Assembly: GCF_032062135.1 (NCBI RefSeq) | Contig: NC_092858.1 | Coordinates: 162,467,171 to 162,531,170, forward strand | Direction of reading: 5' to 3' | From: Pyxicephalus adspersus | Lineage: Eukaryota > Chordata > Amphibia > Anura > Pyxicephalidae | Length of the DNA: 64,000 nucleotides | In this document: positions 35,391 through 48,300 of the stretch, in pieces | How positions within the stretch are numbered: position 1 is the stretch's first letter | Layout: the number at the start of each line of letters is the position of its first letter | Program-made: the position numbers and the translations under genes | Notes under the pieces: model-generated | Databases searched by the model: none | Told to the model about the DNA's origin: nothing | The model's input: the letters and a program-made list of their open reading frames with translations, nothing else

Positions 35391-37196
35391 GACACCCACA
35401 CTAATACACATATTAGTTTTTTTTTCTGTATTTCTCTCACATGTATGCTATGTACTGTCTATTGTACAACACCATCCAAGATGAGGGTGCTATTGAAATC
35501 ATTATTTTTACTAATATTATTTACTACAATTTAGGAATGCTGACAATCCAACAAATATAAAACGATTACAAACATTTAAATAGTAATATTCATAATCTGC
35601 ACTTTTATGTGTTCAAAACCATCTAAATATCCTTTATTCTCATTTTTGTGTGGCTATTTTGCTGATCCTAATCCTTATTTGGAAATGTATTATCTAAATG
35701 TTCACATAATTGTCTAATTTCTCATACAATATTGAATAGTCTACTATCACCCCTTTTTCTATTTAAGACTGTTAACAAAGAAAATATTTTGATTTATAAT
35801 GCTGAACTCATTTACAGTTTAATAATGCAAGGTGAGAAAGGTGGCACATGCAAGCATTAAAGTAATAGGAGAGTCATGTAAATAAAGGTCGGGGGTCAGG
35901 GACGGCTTACACCCGACTCCCTTTTGTCAAGAGGCTTAGATTTCATGCACTGGTTAAATGTCAGCAATGCTCCAAATTCTTTTTGATGTAATCAATAGTG
36001 AAACTAAAGCCATCAAGTAAACGTTATGATTCTTAACTAGAATCATGTGCTATAAAAAAAACAGCTTTTTGGATCAAGTTTAAAGGAAATTGATGGTTGG
36101 AAGATATAAATGGAAAAAAACTGTGCCATTTGCCATTTGCCATTTGCTCTGTAAGGGATTTTAAATTAAAAGGAACCAAAAACTTTATGTAAGGTCCCTG
36201 TGCAAGAGGAGCATGAAAGTTAATTAATAGAAAGGCTTTCATCTTTTGTTGATTTCTAATAATCTTACCTTCGGTTCATGAGAGGATTCAGGAGATTACG
36301 AGGCTTTCCTTGGTGCGGTGGCTTTGAAGAACCCCAGGAAGTATGTGAGAACAGAGAAAAACATGTTAGAGCATGTTAAGATAATATTTCAGCAACAAAA
36401 AAGGGGCGCAAAAGCAAAAAAAAGAGAAAGTAGCTCTATTATTTGAAGTCTATATGGATAATCTATTTATTCAATGCTGTGTCTATTTATTAAATTAACC
36501 CTTTCCACCCAAAATGTGAGCCAAAAACAGCCACTCTCCTTTAGTAGTCCATCACTTTCAGCCATCTACTAGCAGCTAGCAAATTCATCAGTGACCATTG
36601 GACAACAAAGACCAAAAAGTAGACGGCAGGATGGGGGGAAGTTAGCTTTTACCTTTATTTTTTTCAGGTGAGTATTTGCATGTTTACCTTTTTACTAAGA
36701 AGTGTATGTCCAGACATTACCAAATTTACCCCTAGACCTTCCTCTTCCCTTCTAGATTTTGCCCCAACCTTATTTCCTTTATCACCCTTGTTACTGTGAA
36801 ACAAATCAATCTGACATAATCGCCAGGCTTGAAGGAGCTGTTATTAGGAGTTCAGTTACTTTTGACGTAGAAACGTTCTCAGAATTACATCCTGAGACCA
36901 TTTCAGACTTGTGGTTGACCACAGCATTCTACAGAAGGCTCAGTCGCACTCCATGCATTTGCATGGGAGAACTGTGAACTATTTGTGCACACATTTGTAC
37001 ACAGAATGGGGTGGATCATGGTGCAATTCCTAAAAGCAACACTTCTGGCCATGCAGTTGCTTTTCCTTCTCTGGGGGAAGAACCACAACTCGACCTCACT
37101 CAACTACATGGCAAAGCCATTGTCAAACACTGTGGTCTACACCAAAAATACACAAAAGTTGAATAGGGGCTTCATGGTGGGTATTTCCAAAAAAGG
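35391..37196. other. Unassigned stretch containing an orphan exon-like sequence
   Basis: Mostly AT-rich non-coding DNA, with a triple CATTTGC repeat near 36127-36148. The exon-like segment at 36269-36321 is listed separately. The 72-codon frame at 36759-36977 is unrecognised. Confidence 0.5.
36269..36321 (-). CDS. Orphan exon-like segment, identity unknown
   Basis: Read on the minus strand, a pyrimidine-rich stretch (TTTTTCTCTGTTCTCACATAC) leads to TTCAAAG. The segment ends ATGAACCGAAG followed by GTAAGATT, a strong 5' splice site match. One frame is open through the segment and further upstream, reading PPHQGKPRNLLNPLMNR. The other two frames have stops. The base composition is richer in C and G than the surroundings. 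I do not recognise the protein. It may equally be chance, since the proposed acceptor (CAAAG) is poor. Confidence 0.25.
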
Positions 37197-37202
37197 TTAG
37201 AG

Positions 37203-37513
37203 CAGTGTTTCTCCACCAAGGTTCTGTAAAATCCTGGGGTTCTAGAGGTTGCATGCTCTTTGAGCAGGGAATAATTTGTGGCTTTTGGGTCAATTTAACT
37301 AACACCAATGATCATTTTGGCTATCTGTAAGGGTGACATTCTTCCAAATGGCCAGTCCCAATCCCTTCCCAATACCAATGTAAGAGGCATTCTTCCTAGT
37401 GACCACCACACTAATATACTGTGGACTGTGGATATAGTAATTATAGCAGGGGTTCCCTGAAGACCTGAAAGTTATTTCAAGGGTATTCCCATGTTAAAAA
37501 AGTTGAGAAACAC
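37203..37513 (+). mobile_element. hAT-like non-autonomous element, copy 4 (most complete)
   Basis: It starts CAGTGTTTCTCCACCAAGG and ends AAAGTTGAGAAACAC, giving inverted termini GTGTTTCTC and GAGAAACAC. TTAGAG flanks it directly at 37197-37202 and 37514-37519, consistent with a remnant of an 8-bp hAT target duplication. It has no coding capacity. Confidence 0.88.
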
Positions 37514-37519
37514 TTAGAG

Positions 37520-39977
37520 TTTTATGTTTCACAAGAGAGCAAGTAGAATGTTGGGCTGTTCCATTGGGACTGCAAAGTTTATGAAGTGATGTCACCTTTC
37601 TTGTGCTCTACAACTGGATGATATAGGTATGTGCATATAGCTCAGCTTTCTGACATAAGAAAAAAGGGCAGATTTTAGTAAAAAGTATGTTGGCAAAGGG
37701 CACACACAATAACTCACTTACAATAAAAAATAATACCTCATCCAGCAAATTGTTTGTAAGCTTTGAAAAGGGCATATTAAAAAAAAAAAACATTCTGAGA
37801 TGCTTTATTGTAGTGAACTGCTCACATAAAAAATAATTTAAACTTTCAAGTTTACAGTAGCTTGACCTTTTGTAACAGCTTCTAAAGGAGATGAAAATAG
37901 TGAGAAGTAAATTTGTTTTTTTTTTGAAAATTTACGTAGCGTCCTCTGATTCTTTAAATGTTGTAATGTGTCTTTTTAAAAAAAACTATTTTAAATAAGG
38001 CTGAAAGGCTAAAACATAAAAAGCATAAAAATAAATATAAGAAATGATATATTTTCCTTTTATTTATTTTTCCAATACTACGTGCAAATGTAACGCTGAA
38101 GGGATTCATCACTTTTTGCCTAGAAATTTCCCTTAGGCCTGTGTATAGACAAAAATTAAGCTTGTAAATAGCTGTCAGATTCATATTCTTCAACAATGAC
38201 TCACTGGTGAAAATAATCATCTTATTGCTGTCTGTATGGATGAAAAAGTGAAAACTGTAAATCAATAAGGCAAAGCCAGAAGAAATAACCCAACAGCCTT
38301 GTTGTATGTACGGCACCACGTCGGCGATGAAGTGCAAAAGACAATGATGACAGTATCTGACTTATGTCTTAATACCCTAATTCATGTCATGAAACGAGTT
38401 TGGTCGTGCAGGAGGTTTAGTAGCCGGTTAAAATATGCTGACAGTTAGAGGAAACAAGGGTTTTTAATCTTACCATAAATACCTTGCCCAAGGCTCTTCA
38501 ACCCTACCGCTAAAACTGTACAAAAATTAAGAAATATGTCAAGGTTTTTTTGTCAAGGGATATCCTCAACCTGGGAGTGGAAGTGAGATCTCTGTTTGTT
38601 TAGAAGCTCTCTCTAAGTGTTAAGTAAATGTGCAGTGTTTGTTTTTTCTATCTGTTATTGGAGACAATGGAGATATTGGTGGATTACACCATTAAGAAGA
38701 CAGTATAAGCATCGGGTCTGTCATCATGGGTTTACTTGACTTAAACTGAGTTCATCTAAATTAAACAAAACCCAATGCAAATATGTTAGTGAAGGTATTT
38801 TAAAAGGTCAATAAATGCCAAATGTAAGTTGATCCATTGAAAAAATTTATATTTAATAATTTGAGTAGCTTTCTACATATATAATAGGAAAGAGTAGATG
38901 ACTAATGAAAACGAGGAATGTAGAAGGTTGCTTTATTTATTCTGTAACCTTCAAAATAGGTTAAATGAGTTTTATACAATATTGCAAAAACAACCAGATC
39001 AAAGATATTTTCTTCTTTCTAAATAAATAGTATTAAAATGTTGTTCAACCACCCAATACCAAGTAGATCTACTGTCTAGTCAAAGGGACATTCCCACCAA
39101 AGGCCATTGACCTATTGCCAAACTTTCCCTGTTAAACCCCCTTTATCTGTCCTATCACAGTGATCGGGCTGTTACTGACAGCTTATTTTTCAAATACACT
39201 TTGTGAAACTCAACAGACAAAAAGCTTTGATTGGTCAGAATTTACAAAGCAGCTTCCTAATGCTATACAATTATCTGGCCGGCGATCCCATGCAGTAGGC
39301 CACAGCCGTTCAGTATGTCTTGTTGTTTGATTCCACTGCATTTACAAGCAATTACCAGTCGCTCCTCTGCCTTGCAGCATCCTCAGTTTCCCTTTAGCTG
39401 TGAATGTTCTTTCAGCATCCCCTGCTCTGAGACTGTGTGCAGCTGAAGGGGACTTTAGAGTTTGTGCTGCAGCCAATGAGTGCATCAGTTCCAAGCTATG
39501 TTCTTGTTCTGCCATTGGCTACTTGTCCTTTAAAACTTCAGCTCCCAGGCACCAGTTGCCCTTTGTAAATTGTGGTAGGTTGAGACAGGTAATGAAGGAT
39601 GGAAGACAGTTAATATGAAGTATCTTATATTAGTTATTCTTAATAGGGTTGGAGCTACAGTTAAGAGAGAGGTAAACTGTTTTTTCTTTGCCGTGAAACA
39701 TAGTTTAGAGGATCCTTTTTCAAATGAAGCTTTTAGAATGTAGATCTTAAAATCTTAGACACTTATGAGATTATTTACTGATCATACAGTTCACAGTTTG
39801 GTTCATTTGACCGCCTGAAGATTTCCAGTTGTCTATGTTCCAAGATGCATCAAGTTGATTTATGAGTTTGTCTTCTTTTTCACTTGTATGGAGATTAAAG
39901 CAGTTCTGATGTTAGAAAAAGCCAGTCCACGCATACACTATATTGTTTGTACTTATCTGTTCCCTGACTTATACAAT
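37520..39977. other. Unassigned non-coding stretch
   Basis: The longest frame, 127 codons on the minus strand (37954-38337), is rich in F, L, I and S and unrecognised. Positions 38060-38420 are repeat-free and could be conserved DNA. Positions 39360-39640 are less AT-rich but show nothing I can name. Confidence 0.5.
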
Positions 39978-40201
39978 GGCCCTGTGTTATTAAAGTTCTC
40001 CAAGGCTGGAGAGAATACACATTCACCATTGAATCTGGGTGATCCAGCAAAGTTGGAATGATTCTGGTCAAGAATTGAAGACGTTTGCAAACAAATAGCT
40101 AATGACGTTTAGGAAATCCATTCCAGGTTTTCTGTATCACACAACTTCACTGATGAAGGTGTATTCTCTCCAGCCTTGGAGGACTTTAATAAATCAGGGC
40201 C
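39978..40201. mobile_element. Palindromic MITE, copy 6
   Basis: Ends GGCCCTGTGTTATTAAAGTT and GGACTTTAATAAATCAGGGCC. It is flanked by C-AAT before and AAT after the element. All inner landmarks of the family are present. Confidence 0.93.
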
Positions 40202-41780
40202 AATATGTCATGGAGTCCCAATGAATACAAGGGAAAAAACTTCCTCTGCCTCTCCCTAGTGTGCAGTTCAATGCTTGAGTGGCCCAATGACCTGGCTAAA
40301 ACACTGTCACATGACCAGACCAGGGCATTATTATATATGGATGGTGAAAAATTTGCACAACCCTGTAAAATGTTCCACTTTCAAAAACTTAAGCAGAATT
40401 TCTTGTGTACAGTGACACTTCAGTTCTGCTGGGAAACATGGAAAATATTAAGATGGGTAGTTTATTCTCCTTGTAATGCAGCTTTATTTTGCCTTTTATG
40501 GGCTAAACATAGTAGCTAAATTTTGTAAATGCAGTGTGTTGTCTAGTGTTTTGTTTCCTTGATCCTTTTTCACTAACATACCTGCAGGGTACAATGTCAG
40601 ACTTTTCACCTTTTTATGCCTCCCTTATTGCTTCATTGCTCTGCATTCTTTCAGGATTTTTCACAATTTTATTTATAAACCATTTTTTTAGTTTGCAATA
40701 TTTGTCAGTTTATTACTGACAGAATGTTTTCCAATGATAGATAGATAGGCGTGTGGTCAGTCCTTTCTAACAGTGAACTTTTAATAAAGGAAGGTTGCAT
40801 CAAAACGTGTTTTCAGGTAAACTTCACAACAATATTTTCACAGTATTTACTTAATATATTATATTATTATTCAAATGATATATTTCACTTAATTATAATA
40901 TATTTCTATTTGAATAGTCCAGTCTTAGTAAGGGAAAGCCCTCTAAGTATCATTGATTCTGATGTTAAAATAAATCATCCGCAGCTCTTTCATGTATTGG
41001 CTAATTTAAATGCGTTTTTTAGACAATCTTTTCGACAGCGCAGTTAGCTCCTGCAATTTGGTGTTGGATTCCTGGAATATTAAGGCAATTTTGGTGAGGT
41101 CGATGATAAGCTGATTACAGGCTTCAGCACTTACATAACTGTATTGCTATGGACATTTTTCTCCAATAGACAAGATCAAAACAATTCTCTTAATAGAGAA
41201 TTATTAATCATATAATTATATCTGGAAGATTGCATGCAACCCTAAAGACATGTAAAGACGATAAACTTAGTTCTTGGTACTGGAAGCCATCGATTGATTT
41301 ATTTTCACAGTTCCCAGCAGTGAGAATAAGTGAAAATTCTGCAGAAAATCAGAAAGGAAAACAAATTATCCCCTGGACAAAATCATTCTCTAATACTCCA
41401 TACTGTTGACCCTGTTGCAATTATTTGAAAGCAGAACTTCAGCATTTCCTCCAGTTCTGCACAGTTGTACCACAATTGTACATGTTCTACTCCTGTACTA
41501 AACTTGCTTACTCCTATTTCACACAATGCTTTGTACAGTGTGCTACAGAAGCTCCAGCAAGTCAGATAGGACCCGGCTCATTTTCTGGCAGAACATCCAA
41601 CACTGCCTAGTCCTTTCCTAGTTGATCCTTTCATTGTAGTTTTTTTTAATTCATGGAAACTCAACATCACAAATACAAATACAGCCTGACTATAAAGACT
41701 AACATCCAACTATGGGAGCATTTTGAGATTAGCATAAATCCTCCCAAGGGCCAGCTTTACTTGCATTAAACTCAAGAGCT
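40202..41780. other. Unassigned non-coding stretch
   Basis: Frames up to 104 codons (40205-40519, plus) show no recognisable protein. No repeat structure is seen. Confidence 0.5.
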
Positions 41781-42091
41781 CTGAAAGCAAAACTAAATCC
41801 TACTATACTCGTCTGAGTCCATCACAGGGACCTGCTATCTTATTCCTTCTTCTCCTACTAGTTATGAACTTCAGCAATCTTAAATTGACCTGGGTGACAT
41901 AACTCCTGCTTAGGCATGCAAGAGTTCACTGAGCCCCGGCAAGGGCAGGGGCCTTCGGGATTGTTGGGTATCCTGGCAAACAAAACTGGCAACCTGAGGA
42001 TATTTGCAGGTAAGAATGAATACTGCAGAATTGCAGTTGTCTGTGTGTTTCTGCAATATTACCATGCCTGATTCAAGGAGTTAAACTTTAA
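41781..42091. mobile_element. TTAA-type non-autonomous element, third copy
   Basis: The left end CTGAAAGCAAAACTAAATCC resembles TTAAAGTGAAACTAAACTTG of the 25992 element. The right part GCAATATTACCATGCCTGAT and the end AAACTTTAA with TTAA at 42088-42091 match the same family. The left TTAA is mutated to CTGA. Confidence 0.5.
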
Positions 42092-42639
42092 AAAGAGTAT
42101 TGATCCAGGACTCTTTCCTGTAAGAGCACACAGTATAAACAATCCTTTTCCGATGCCTGAGCCTCCAAAATCTTTTCTGATCACTCGAACTGGTTCTCCA
42201 TTGCCCATTGAGAAATCAACACTTCCAGGTCACTTACTTCCAAGTCACTCTAAGTGGTCCCTGGCACTGCTTCGTGTTGCTGCAGTGGTGGGTTGGGAAA
42301 GTTGATGTCTGGATACCAGTCATGTATACAAAAATATATGTCAGTTATATAAAGTCAAGGGATCCTTTTACCCTCTGTTCTGATAGTATGCAGGGCCAGG
42401 AGCCATTAAATAAAATAATCTGATTCAAAAGGAACAAAATTCTAGTCCTGAACAGAATACTTGGCTGAAGAGAGGACTATTCTCCACTATTCCTTTCTGC
42501 ACAACTGTATATCTGTCTTAATATAGCTTCTCTTATCTGAGCTGTTATTTTACACGTTACCTTGCCACTTTTAAACTTCAAGCTTAAACCACTTGTAACC
42601 TAAATTTTCCCTATAAAAATATCAAGTGCTCAATAGAAG
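42092..42639. other. Unassigned spacer
   Basis: I see no gene or repeat. Confidence 0.55.
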
Positions 42640-43330
42640 CCACTGTGAATGATTTATCAAGGTTTACACATTTACCTGGCTCATGCGTCATTGGAGTGAA
42701 AGGCAACTTGTGATACTTATGCTGTGAAATGAGAACTCTGCTTAGCTGGAAAGTGGAATTATATATAATGTGCTTTGCTGCTCATCCATCTGCCCGATTC
42801 CCTCTATACTCAGCGGGACGCATTAGCTTCAAGTACCGATAATGAAGAACCGAGCAAGCCTCATTTCAAATGGATCGCTCTCATTCAACGTCTCCTAAAA
42901 ATTGCCTGGAAATTGCTCAGCAGATGATGTGACTTTGCAAGATAAAGCACTGTTAAATGAATTCACTGCGTATTTCATTTTGTAGCAGCCTGCTGAATAC
43001 ATTGACTTCACAAGCTCTTGTAATGCAAAACTGAAATTCGAGCTACGTTTAATAATCGTTTAATGTGCACCTTTTACTTCTAAAAATGCCAACTTGAAGA
43101 TAAACCCAGGAGAGAAATCAGGCCGGCTGCCACAGGCATTAACAGTACATATTTCTTTTGTTTGTTTTTGTTTTTCCAAGCTATCCCCTGTAACATTCCT
43201 TTATTATCTGGTTATCTTGCCAGTAGATCTGTTATTTTTTAACTTCCTTAACAAGGTAACAACACCCTTTTTGACATAATCAATGCAATTAACGTAATTA
43301 ATACAACTGGCCAGCTGGAAGTACCTAAAG
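42640..43330. promoter_or_regulatory. Candidate conserved non-coding element
   Basis: About 690 bases with balanced composition, no tandem or inverted repeat, no match to any repeat in this window and stops in all frames. It is dense in homeodomain-like words (TTTAATAATCGTTTAATG, CAATTAACGTAATTAATAC) and TGACTTTGCAAG-type sites. This texture is typical of deeply conserved developmental enhancers. No alignment is available to me, so this is inference only. Confidence 0.35.
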
Positions 43331-46300
43331 GAGTGACGGGGAATTCTCATGTTGTATAGGTAGCCATTTGTTTGTTAGAAGAGCAAGTCATGTTCCTTTT
43401 GCTTGCTGACATGCCACCCAAATTTAATAGCGAGCATGGCAAGACCCCTTATGCCCAAGCATTCCACTTATGGCAAAACAACCTTTACTTGGCATTGTAA
43501 ATTAAAAGATTTTGTATTATCTTTGTATTATTTGTATTTGTGTTACATCCAGTCTTTTAACTTTAAAGCATAACAAAAGTTATCTTTTTGATAGGTCAAT
43601 ACCCATATAATAGCAATACATCTAAACATTCTGTGTACACGCACTATTGAAACATAATTTTAAATAAAACAATTATTACTTTGCAGTGATCCTACATTTT
43701 AATAATTTCAGTCAGATCAAAATGTTTTTGAGATTATTTTTTTAAATACAAAGATTATATTAATCTTAAATATTTTATCCAGTCTGTAGCACATTATTTA
43801 TTTATGGCTATGGCAGTAGTGTATTTGAAAGGTAATTTTAGTTGTCCTTTTGAGAGCCCAGCTTCCCTGAGTTGCAGTTCTATTTAGTAAGGGACAAGTG
43901 CTCAATTCTAGGAGAGTGCAGTAAAAAAAGGAAAGGGGCCCAAGAGATAAAAGACATCTAAAGGCATAGAAAAAGTTTCCTTTTATTTTTAGTGCACTTT
44001 AAGGAACAAATTGTCTAAAGTGGAATGATTTTAGTAACTAGGAAATATTTGTAGGTTGATCCAGAGTTTAAGAAAGACGTTTAATAATTTGGATTTTGGA
44101 CATTTCCATTTTTCTGTGTTTAACACATAGCTAAAGGAATCTTTGGTGGGCCATGATCAATGGTAGGGGTTTGGATGGAGATGGGCTACAAATGGTTATC
44201 CATTGTTGGCTGGAAGCAAAGTCAGAGTATTTAGTGTATATGGAAAGAGAAGAGACTACAGAAGATAAATGATAAGGAAAAGTTGCCGGAGAACCTGGCC
44301 AGAAAATAGGTGAGTCTTGGAAACAAGCGGTTCTTCTACCTCTAGAGATAAATTGACTGGTAAATAGCCTACAGCTTAAGTAAAGAGTTCATCCCAGTTT
44401 TGTGAGTAAATTGATACCCGTGCACCAGAAAATGAGAGAGATCAGATATAGTTAGTGGGATGACCTGTGGCCTGAACAGAGGGCTCTACTTAGTTTTGTG
44501 TATGAACAGAGTAAGTAGAATAAAGAAAAGGAAAGTATGCTACCTCCTGAGAAACAATATACTGGTGTTGTCAGGACCTTTCTGATCCTTTCCCTATGCT
44601 TTTGATCATTGTATGCTCCACAAGCTCCATCTCCATGCAATTTAGGTGCACAGGAAGTTTGGGCTCTTTTGGAACCATATCAGCTACCCTGATCAGAACC
44701 TAGATGTTGGTCACTTTAACTTGAGAAGTATCAGCTTATTCAGTCCTCGAATGTGCAATGTGTAAATATAAGCCCATGCCTGCCTTTTATATATAATTTA
44801 ACAATGTTTTGACAATCATGGAGAGTGCGGACATGGCTAAGATCTTTACAAGGTGGGAAACAGTAGTATCATACTTGGTTATGATGTCACACCGGAATAC
44901 AAGCTTTGGAATGGCCAGGAACCCAGCAGTTGATAATTTCAATAAAGACCTTGATACCCATTGTGATACTTAAGAGAACAATTTATGAAACTGAATTAGG
45001 TTTGGCCAGGCAAACTCTGCACCTGGTTCAATGAACCTCCTGCCAGCTGTAATCAGGAACAGAGAACTACCGTCCAACTAAGCCTGGAGTCTGCCAGTTC
45101 ACTTCCCCAAATTGCTGCTACTGAAAGTGTCCAAAAATGTCCTGGACTACTCTATAATTTAAAATATTATAGGGAAAAAATATCACTAATGGGTTTCGTA
45201 GAGCTGTTTTTATAATATAGTGCGGTCTGTTTTATACACAGAATATTATTTTATATTTTTTGGATTGGTTAGACTTACTGTAAGTCTCTTGTTGTTTCCA
45301 TTTGTTTGTGGTGGAAGAACTGGCAGGCCCAAACTGCTATGCCCTATTGGAGCTTTTTAATAGATTTCTTGTGAGAAGTCATTTAGACTTAAAGTACAAC
45401 TGAGGACAGGCTATGGGGATTCAAATACTTACTTATTTTTTAAAAAAGCAATACATTTGCTTAAGAACAAGCGCTGCTGACATGCGTGGAAAGAGCCACT
45501 GTGGAACAATTCATCCTCAAAGTTCACAAGAGAAGCACTGAAGTCATTCAGGTCAATTGATAAAACAATGCTTCTTTCCTGACACCATTTCTATGCACTT
45601 ATTCTGAGCTTTCATTAGAGATTAGAGGACTAGATGGCTGTGAAGTAAAATACCTTTTCCTGTAAAACTGGAACCCAATCACTGTTTATAGGCCAAGCCT
45701 GGCCTTAACGTCTCCAACCTTGGATGACTAGTAATGCCCAAATAGCATTCCACTATTTAGTGGCAGTGCTTACATTGCCTAAAGTGTTACATTTGGAATA
45801 ATAGGGAGCAATAGGGATAATTTATCTCTAGCATTGCCAGAAGTTGCCTCAGTTCAGTTCTTGGGCCATTGAATTGGTTCCAGTATGATGGAGTCCAAAT
45901 GTCTTGTTCAGCATATCCAGTGAATACAATAACACTCAGTTTCCAATTCCCCAATAGCAGTATATAGTTTTCTATCTGAGAAATCAGATTTGTGATGTAA
46001 TATCTACAGTATGTTGTTTGTTCTAATAGTACCAAACCAAATAATTATATATTCTAGTCAAAGTTGACTTTAACATAAATCCAAAAGACAACAATACTTA
46101 TCAGTTCTAGGAATGTATGCTAAGTAAATCTAACAATCACATATTGCTTCTTGCAGGGATCACAGTGGTCCCCCTTGAAAATGTCCTAATCTATCTTTTT
46201 TACACAAATGGAAGCATCTTCAATCAAGCATTATCCTAAGAGTGCACTTTATGCATGTTGAATAAATCCCATTTCTTGTGCAGCTCTTGGCTGACATGGA

Positions 46301-47964
46301 TCAATCCCTTCTACAGCCTCTTATCCTGTAACTTGCTACAACTATACAATGTTGCTGTCTAATCCCTTGCATACAGGAGACCAAAGGAAATGATTTTTCT
46401 GCTTGCAAAAGACTAGTGATATTATTAACATATAGGCAAAAATCACTTAATTGAAGCATAATGATTATTTTTAAAAATTGAAAGGTCCAGCTTTGTATTG
46501 TGTCACTTTATATTATTACATGTCAAGAAAAAATGTAAGGCTTGTAATGTCATGGCAAGGTCCACATAATAAACAGTAATACTGTCATAAGAGCACCTGC
46601 TCCTATGTTCACATTAAATAGAATTTTTCATTCACATGTTGATGAAGAGACAAAAGGTTAATCATTTGTTATAGCTCACAAGTTGCAGGTAATAAACTGT
46701 TTGGAATATCAGTGCCCCATCGTTAAATGTTGTATAATTTCACTGACATTAAAAATTGCTTCTGGTAAGCAGAACCACATGTGTTCAGAGGTCATTGTAA
46801 TAAAATATTGAAAATCACTTAGCATATTTTTATAATAGAAGACTTATGCTCTCGGTAAAAGTGCATTACAATGAACACCGGTGCCAGATTTGTAAATGCA
46901 AAAGCATAACGCCACATTGCCGAAACCAACATCATGATGTAATTTAACAGAAATGGTTTTAGTTGGGACAATTTTAAAAGTCCAAATGGTTACTGTAATA
47001 AAGTCCACTTTTCCTACCAGCAGGAGCAACACCTGCACAAAAACAAGCTTAGATGATCTAAATTTAAATTGTACATATGCCCAGATTAGGCATATAAAAG
47101 CCTATCTCTGCTTCAAACATCACTTCCTTCCTCATAACCTATCCTACATATTTTATAGTGTATCCCTTAGGTTTTTTAACAACCTGTACTCACATAGTAC
47201 CTTAGCTGTCCAGATCTTATGGCAATGCCATTTGCCTCTAATATGGATCTTTGATCTAAAGATGCTCATCTGCCTCAGCTGGCCAGTTTCCTAGGACCTC
47301 CATGAGCTGGCACCACTTCACTTCAAAGTCAGGAGATCCAACCAATGGACAGCCAAAAGAAAGTGCCTATGTCATGCAGCCAGTGGCATGGATGCCCCAA
47401 AGAAGTGGTTTGTTTAGTGTATGGAAAGTAGAATGTTTTGGAGCTAAAGTTTCATCTGGGATCCCATAAAGGGCATTCATTTTTTCTTCTAGCTAAAGGT
47501 GGGTAGATATAAAATGGGGTGGGGGGTTTGTCTGGAGATTTGCTTTAAGGTGTTATTCTGAACAGACAATATAGGCCCTCAGTGTCCTCCAAAGCTATAT
47601 GCATTGTGGAGATCTTTAGTGCTTGTTCACACCAGAAGGATTGTCTACTTGAACAACAAGAACAAGGCAATCTGCTTTATGTCCTATGGTTTCAGATTAC
47701 ATCAATATATGCTCTCAAAAAAAACAAAAAAAACAAAGCACAACAGTAAAGGATAGTAATAGCCTGAAATTGGAAGCATATGGTAACATTGGTATCTGGG
47801 TACCCCCAAAACTGATTACAAGGGACCAGCAACTTCAGAGATGTCCCATGTGATGTCCATGTATATAATAACATTCGTTCTTGTGCACTCTTTTATTCTT
47901 AACTGACTCTTCATCCTAATGATGTCTAAGCCTCTATGTTTTCATAGGTAACTCCATATGACAC
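43331..47964. other. Unassigned non-coding stretch
   Basis: No gene and no clear repeat copies. Positions 44440-45130 are less AT-rich and may be an old unnamed repeat. Positions 46620-47050 look single-copy. The 113-codon frame at 46953-47294 (plus) is not recognised. Confidence 0.5.
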
Positions 47965-48300
47965 ATGATCTTTCTCTTTGATTTTTGTATTTTGTTTCTG
48001 CAATCTGGTGGTGACATGGGAGTAACCATTGCTCTGCTACCCTACCTAGTCGCATGGAAATGTCTTTTGCTCCTCATCCCTGTTTTGTTGCCTGTCCTAT
48101 TTAAGCTGTGCATTGTAGGGATGTCTGTTCTTTGTCTGTCTTTGGATTTCTGACCCTTAACCTTGACCGGTTTGCTGCACAGTGGTTTATTCACATGGTT
48201 TGCTGTCTTCAATTACTACTTGCAAAAGTCCATCACCACCATCATTGGCCCCCGTGAAGGCCTGTTAACCCCAGAACATGCATCTATGCAAAGACCTTAC
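47965..48300 (+). mobile_element. Possible LTR fragment
   Basis: A C/T-rich stretch runs through CCTGTCCTATTTAAGCTGTG, repeated CTGTCTTTGGATTTCTGACC-like words and CCATCACCACCATCATTGGC. Composition and phrasing resemble frog Ty3/Gypsy LTRs that I remember. No LTR ends, primer site or coding region is visible, so this is weak. Confidence 0.22.

Noticed and set aside
37954..38337. 127-codon minus frame with hydrophobic ends
   Set aside because: Hydrophobicity follows from T/A-rich codons; no start context, family or repeat supports it.
47965..48300. Intact endogenous retrovirus or LTR element
   Set aside because: No paired LTRs, primer site or gag/pol text. Only a weak LTR-like fragment is reported.
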